A DNA stretch of 7,560 nt from Lachnospiraceae bacterium UBA3711 (GTDB lineage: Bacteria; Bacillota; Clostridia; Lachnospirales; Lachnospiraceae), in NCBI GenBank assembly GCA_002371345.1, contig DFHY01000080.1, positions 23,259-30,818 of the forward strand, in the 5' to 3' direction. Shown piece after piece: positions 4,882 through 7,560 of the stretch. Numbering within the stretch: the first letter of the stretch is position 1; every line of letters starts with the position of its first letter. Both the position numbers and the translations under genes were made by a program. Below the pieces are notes generated by a model. That model did no database searches. It had not been told where the DNA came from and saw nothing but the letters and a program-made list of their open reading frames with translations.

Positions 4882-6564
4882 ATGAAAAGCATTTCCATGT
4901 TTATGGAAAAGAACAGGAGAAAGGTATGGTTTGCGCTGTGCCTGAATCTGATTATGATGGCGCTTTATCTTCTGATAATGCGTCCAAAGTTTGATTCTAA
5001 CGATGATATGAATCTTGCCTTCTTCATCAACAGGGCGAGACCCATTCAGGATCCTCATCTGCTGTTTGTCAATTACATGATAGGCTGTGTCCTTGCATTT
5101 TTGTACAGGATTACAGTCATGCTGCCATGGTATGGACTGCTGCAGTACGCGGTGCTGCTTGCGGGATTTACCGCGGCGGTGTGGGTGATAGAGCAGTGCT
5201 TCGGGAACTGGGAGAGTTTTGCCCTGTCCATGATAGTTCTGAATCTGTTTGCTGCAGACGCGTATATTAACGTTCAGTTCACAAAAACCGCCGGAATCGG
5301 AGCCGCCTGCGGGATTATGCTGCTGATCTGGTCTATGGAGCAGGAGAAGATCTCAAAATGGGGTGTGGCAGCCGGTGTGCTTATCGCACTGTGCGGATAT
5401 ATGTGGCGTGACAGGGAAGCGTATCCTGTTCTGGTAATATGGTGTGTATATGGTCTGTACCTGCTGATATGCCTTCCGAGAAGAGCGAAGGGCACACGGT
5501 TCAGGAAGGCGCTTGTGTACTTCGGCTGTCTCCTTATCCTCGGGGGAGTATGGGCAGGAGCGCACGCTGTTGATGAAGTATCATATAAAACATCGCCCGA
5601 CGCGTCCGCTTACAGGGATATTAACGATGTAAGATCCACGCTGACCGACTTTGGTTTTCCTGATTATGAAAGCAACCGGCAGCTGTATGAGTCATTGGGG
5701 ATTAAGGAGAGCGCATATAAGCTCTTTTCAAAATGGAATTTCTATGATCCCGATGTGTTTACTCTTGATGTCCAGAAGAGCCTTCAGGAGGTACAGAATC
5801 ACCGAAAGTGGGATCTTGCCCTGATTCGTGGCTTCTTTGATACATATCCATACAAATGGTTCCAGAATCCAATGTTCTACGGCTGGCTTCTCATGCTGGT
5901 TTTGGTCGTGTTTTTTGGCAGGAGGATGAAGGAAACTCTTATTGCGGTTCTTGTTGAAATCGTGCTGCTCCTGATGATCTTTCTGTATATGTATCAGCAG
6001 GGCAGATATAACCTGGAGCGTGTCGACAGTCCTCTGTGGCTGGCGGCTTCTCTGGTGCTCCTCATGCTTCTTGACAGATACCTTGTCCGTTTCGAGGCGA
6101 AGATCGCGGGTGTGCTTATTCTGGTCGTGCTGGCCATGAATCAGAATGTCTGGCGGGCGAGCTGGCGCCACAATACCAGGGATGACGCTCAGAAGATGGC
6201 AGTCAGCCGTAATCAGAACGCACAGGTGGCAAATGACACAGAGCATCTGTATCTTGCAAAGGCGGGACTGTATACGCTCTCTGTCGACTACAGTCCACTG
6301 TCGCTGGTGCCGGTCAATGTCGCGTCAAATACAGCGGTTACAGGAGGCTGGCCGGCGGGCAGTCCTGCGTATAAGGCGGTTCTGGAAAAATATGGAATAA
6401 CTAATCCGTTCAGAGACTGTGTGAATAATGAAAAGGTGTATTTTATCGACAATCACCCCGATATAACATTGCAGTACATCCGGGAATACTATTATCCTGA
6501 TGCTGTATTTGAGGACAAGGGTGACTTTAATGGAAACCATATCTATTATTTCCATACTCCGTAA
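4882..6564 (+). CDS. Polytopic membrane protein, GT-C glycosyltransferase-like
   Basis: This 560-residue protein has about eleven or twelve hydrophobic segments between residues 15 and 420 (clear ones near 15-33, 62-78, 85-103, 135-151, 160-174, 180-198, 208-228, 332-346, 350-370, 383-397 and 405-420). A loop of about 100 residues lies at 229-331 and a hydrophilic C-terminal domain at about 421-560. Right after the first membrane segment comes RPKFDSNDDMN with D41-D42, the place where GT-C enzymes carry acidic catalytic residues on the outer face. The following HLLFVNYMIGCVL and MLPWYGLLQY stretches resemble uncharacterised clostridial membrane proteins I would group with these transferases. 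GT-C enzymes use polyprenyl-phosphate sugars; the donor and acceptor here are unknown. The start at 4882 has AGGAAGGG at 4863-4870 (11-base gap); ATGs at 4897 and 4903 are alternatives. The 78 bases before it show no clear promoter or terminator. Confidence 0.6.
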   Translation: MKSISMFMEKNRRKVWFALCLNLIMMALYLLIMRPKFDSNDDMNLAFFINRARPIQDPHLLFVNYMIGCVLAFLYRITVMLPWYGLLQYAVLLAGFTAAVWVIEQCFGNWESFALSMIVLNLFAADAYINVQFTKTAGIGAACGIMLLIWSMEQEKISKWGVAAGVLIALCGYMWRDREAYPVLVIWCVYGLYLLICLPRRAKGTRFRKALVYFGCLLILGGVWAGAHAVDEVSYKTSPDASAYRDINDVRSTLTDFGFPDYESNRQLYESLGIKESAYKLFSKWNFYDPDVFTLDVQKSLQEVQNHRKWDLALIRGFFDTYPYKWFQNPMFYGWLLMLVLVVFFGRRMKETLIAVLVEIVLLLMIFLYMYQQGRYNLERVDSPLWLAASLVLLMLLDRYLVRFEAKIAGVLILVVLAMNQNVWRASWRHNTRDDAQKMAVSRNQNAQVANDTEHLYLAKAGLYTLSVDYSPLSLVPVNVASNTAVTGGWPAGSPAYKAVLEKYGITNPFRDCVNNEKVYFIDNHPDITLQYIREYYYPDAVFEDKGDFNGNHIYYFHTP

Positions 6565-6589
6565 CAGGCTTTTGGTGCAGAATAAAAAA

Positions 6590-6659
6590 GTTAAGAAAAA
6601 ACGAAGTTTCATTTTTAAGAATAATGGGTTAAGATAAAGTGCACACAAAAATATGCACA
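6590..6659 (+). promoter_or_regulatory. AT-rich upstream region of the L,D-transpeptidase with short direct repeats
   Basis: The 108-base gap before the transpeptidase gene is strongly AT-rich and unlike its neighbours. It holds three direct copies of TTAAGA (6591, 6615, 6629) and two of TGCACA (6640, 6654). A weak -10-like TAAGAT (6630-6635) has no good -35 box. The arrangement suggests a regulated promoter with an activator site, but no known binding consensus is recognised. No terminator hairpin follows the preceding gene. Confidence 0.35.
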
Positions 6660-6672
6660 TGGGAGAGAATGG

Positions 6673-7464
6673 ATGAATTCGATCAACGCAAGAAGAGAAT
6701 ACAGATTTATTATGCCGGCTATGACGGCAATTATTCTCGTCTGTGTGTTTCTGCTTCACAGCTTCCCGGCTATGGCAAAGTCAAAAGCCAAGTCAAATGA
6801 ACTTCAGAAGGTAAAGACAATTCAATGGTCGGCGAAGGCTACAAGAGACCTTTCGTTGAAAAACAAGGCTGGTGTGACGGCAGAGATCAGTACAGGCACG
6901 AAGGTTGTTGTTACCAAAAGAGGATATGGTCCCACGGAAGGCCATACGATCAGGTATGAGGGAAACAAGTTCTGGGTTCCGCATGGCGCGGTGAGCTTTA
7001 TCGCCGATCTCTGTTCTGTCAAGAAAGAGGGCGACTACAACAAGCTTACAAAAGAATGGTTTGTCAATGAGAAGCACAGGGTCCGCAGTAAAACAGACTA
7101 TCTTATCTGGACCAGTCTGGACAAGCAGCGAACATATGTGTATCACCGTGATAACGGAAGGTGGAATCTTATAAGGACCATGAAGTGCTCCACCGGACAG
7201 CCGGAGAAGCCCACCAGACCCAGCTTTTCATATGATGTGAGCTTTAAAGAGCGATTCTTTACATATGACTGCGGAGAAGGACTGCATACATATTCATACT
7301 ATGTTGAGTACTCGGGAAGCGGTTATCATGTATGGCCGGGTGGCAGCAGAAAGGGAATATTCGGACAGCATACGGTATCGAGCGGATGCATAAGGCTTGA
7401 CCGGAAAAACGCGAAGTGGCTGTTCAAGACTATTCCTGTCGGAACAAAGGTTATTGTGTGGTAA
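6673..7464 (+). CDS. Secreted L,D-transpeptidase (YkuD domain) with N-terminal SH3-like region
   Basis: The 263-residue product has a signal peptide (hydrophobic 15-31, probable cleavage after AMA at 35). An SH3-like beta region follows at about 47-112 (VKTIQWSAKATRDLSL, TGTKVVVTKRG, NKFWVPHGAVSFI). The catalytic YkuD domain runs from about 141 to 263, beginning YLIWTSLDKQRTYVYHRDNG and carrying the signature H219 ... H233-T-V-S-S-G-C239-I-R241, with nucleophile C239. These enzymes make 3-3 cross-links in peptidoglycan or attach proteins or polymers to it. The usual TP-x-G motif before the active site is altered to TRPSFSY. The ribosome binding site GGGAGAG at 6661-6667 is five bases before the ATG. 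An AT-rich gap separates it from the previous gene, so it may be transcribed alone. Family and active site are secure; the exact substrate is not. Confidence 0.9.
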   Translation: MNSINARREYRFIMPAMTAIILVCVFLLHSFPAMAKSKAKSNELQKVKTIQWSAKATRDLSLKNKAGVTAEISTGTKVVVTKRGYGPTEGHTIRYEGNKFWVPHGAVSFIADLCSVKKEGDYNKLTKEWFVNEKHRVRSKTDYLIWTSLDKQRTYVYHRDNGRWNLIRTMKCSTGQPEKPTRPSFSYDVSFKERFFTYDCGEGLHTYSYYVEYSGSGYHVWPGGSRKGIFGQHTVSSGCIRLDRKNAKWLFKTIPVGTKVIVW

Positions 7465-7478
7465 AAAGTTACTATTCA

Positions 7479-7553
7479 CGGCCGCTCTGAACCTCTCATC
7501 TGCCGGAGCAGGCTTGCTTGAGTATGGCAGTGAAGAGGTTCAGAGCATGGCCG
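7479..7553. repeat. Long imperfect inverted repeat (75 bases) at the window end
   Basis: Outer arms CGGCC (7479-7483) and GGCCG (7549-7553) plus inner arms GCTCTGAACCTCT (7484-7496) and AGAGGTTCAGAGC (7534-7546) form 18 bp, with only AT (7547-7548) bulged. Inside, CTGCC (7500-7504) pairs with GGCAG (7526-7530), and AGCA/TGCT (7507-7510/7515-7518) can form the apex. It starts 15 bases after the transpeptidase stop. No T-run follows before the window ends. It could be a terminator lacking a U-tract, a small structured RNA or a miniature repeat element. Confidence 0.75.
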
Positions 7554-7560
7554 CGAAGCG

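Overview
The window looks like a chromosomal segment of a Gram-positive anaerobe of the class Clostridia, most likely a Lachnospiraceae-type gut bacterium. This is inferred from four things: strong AGGAG-type ribosome binding sites, intermediate GC content, a stand-alone (biotin-domain-less) oxaloacetate decarboxylase/pyruvate carboxylase alpha-chain C-terminus, and several secreted cell-wall proteins of a style common in that group. The genus cannot be fixed from the sequence alone. All convincing genes lie on the + strand.

Layout. Positions 1-276 hold the last 91 codons of a central-metabolism carboxylase/decarboxylase subunit, closed by a clear intrinsic terminator (346-377). A 346-base intergenic region (277-622) follows, with two promoter candidates and a perfect 10-bp hairpin. 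Next comes a tight three-gene unit: a short DtxR/MntR-type metal-dependent regulator (623-991), an acyltransferase-3 membrane protein (994-2022) and a membrane-anchored rhodanese-fold protein that lacks the catalytic cysteine (2023-2442). An extended -10 promoter motif overlaps the end of the rhodanese gene and would drive a hairpin-rich leader of about 155 nt. Then come a secreted SH3b protein (2611-3216), a secreted C39-like papain-fold protein (3238-4011), a secreted SGNH hydrolase (4087-4803) and a polytopic membrane protein with an Asp-Asp motif after its first membrane segment, like GT-C glycosyltransferases (4882-6564). After an AT-rich regulatory-looking gap comes a secreted L,D-transpeptidase (YkuD) with an N-terminal SH3-like region (6673-7464). 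The window ends in a 75-base imperfect inverted repeat (7479-7553).

How the genes may work together. Seven of the eight complete genes encode membrane or exported proteins. The acyltransferase can pass an acyl group across the membrane. The separate SGNH hydrolase could transfer or remove it on the outside. The GT-C-like protein could add sugars to a lipid-linked or surface glycan. The SH3b, C39-like and YkuD proteins fit cell-wall binding, peptide cleavage and cross-linking. The metal-dependent regulator at the front would link this to metal supply. This joint role in surface-polymer modification is inference from gene content and order; no single gene proves it. I saw no CRISPR array, tRNA, rRNA, transposase or phage gene.
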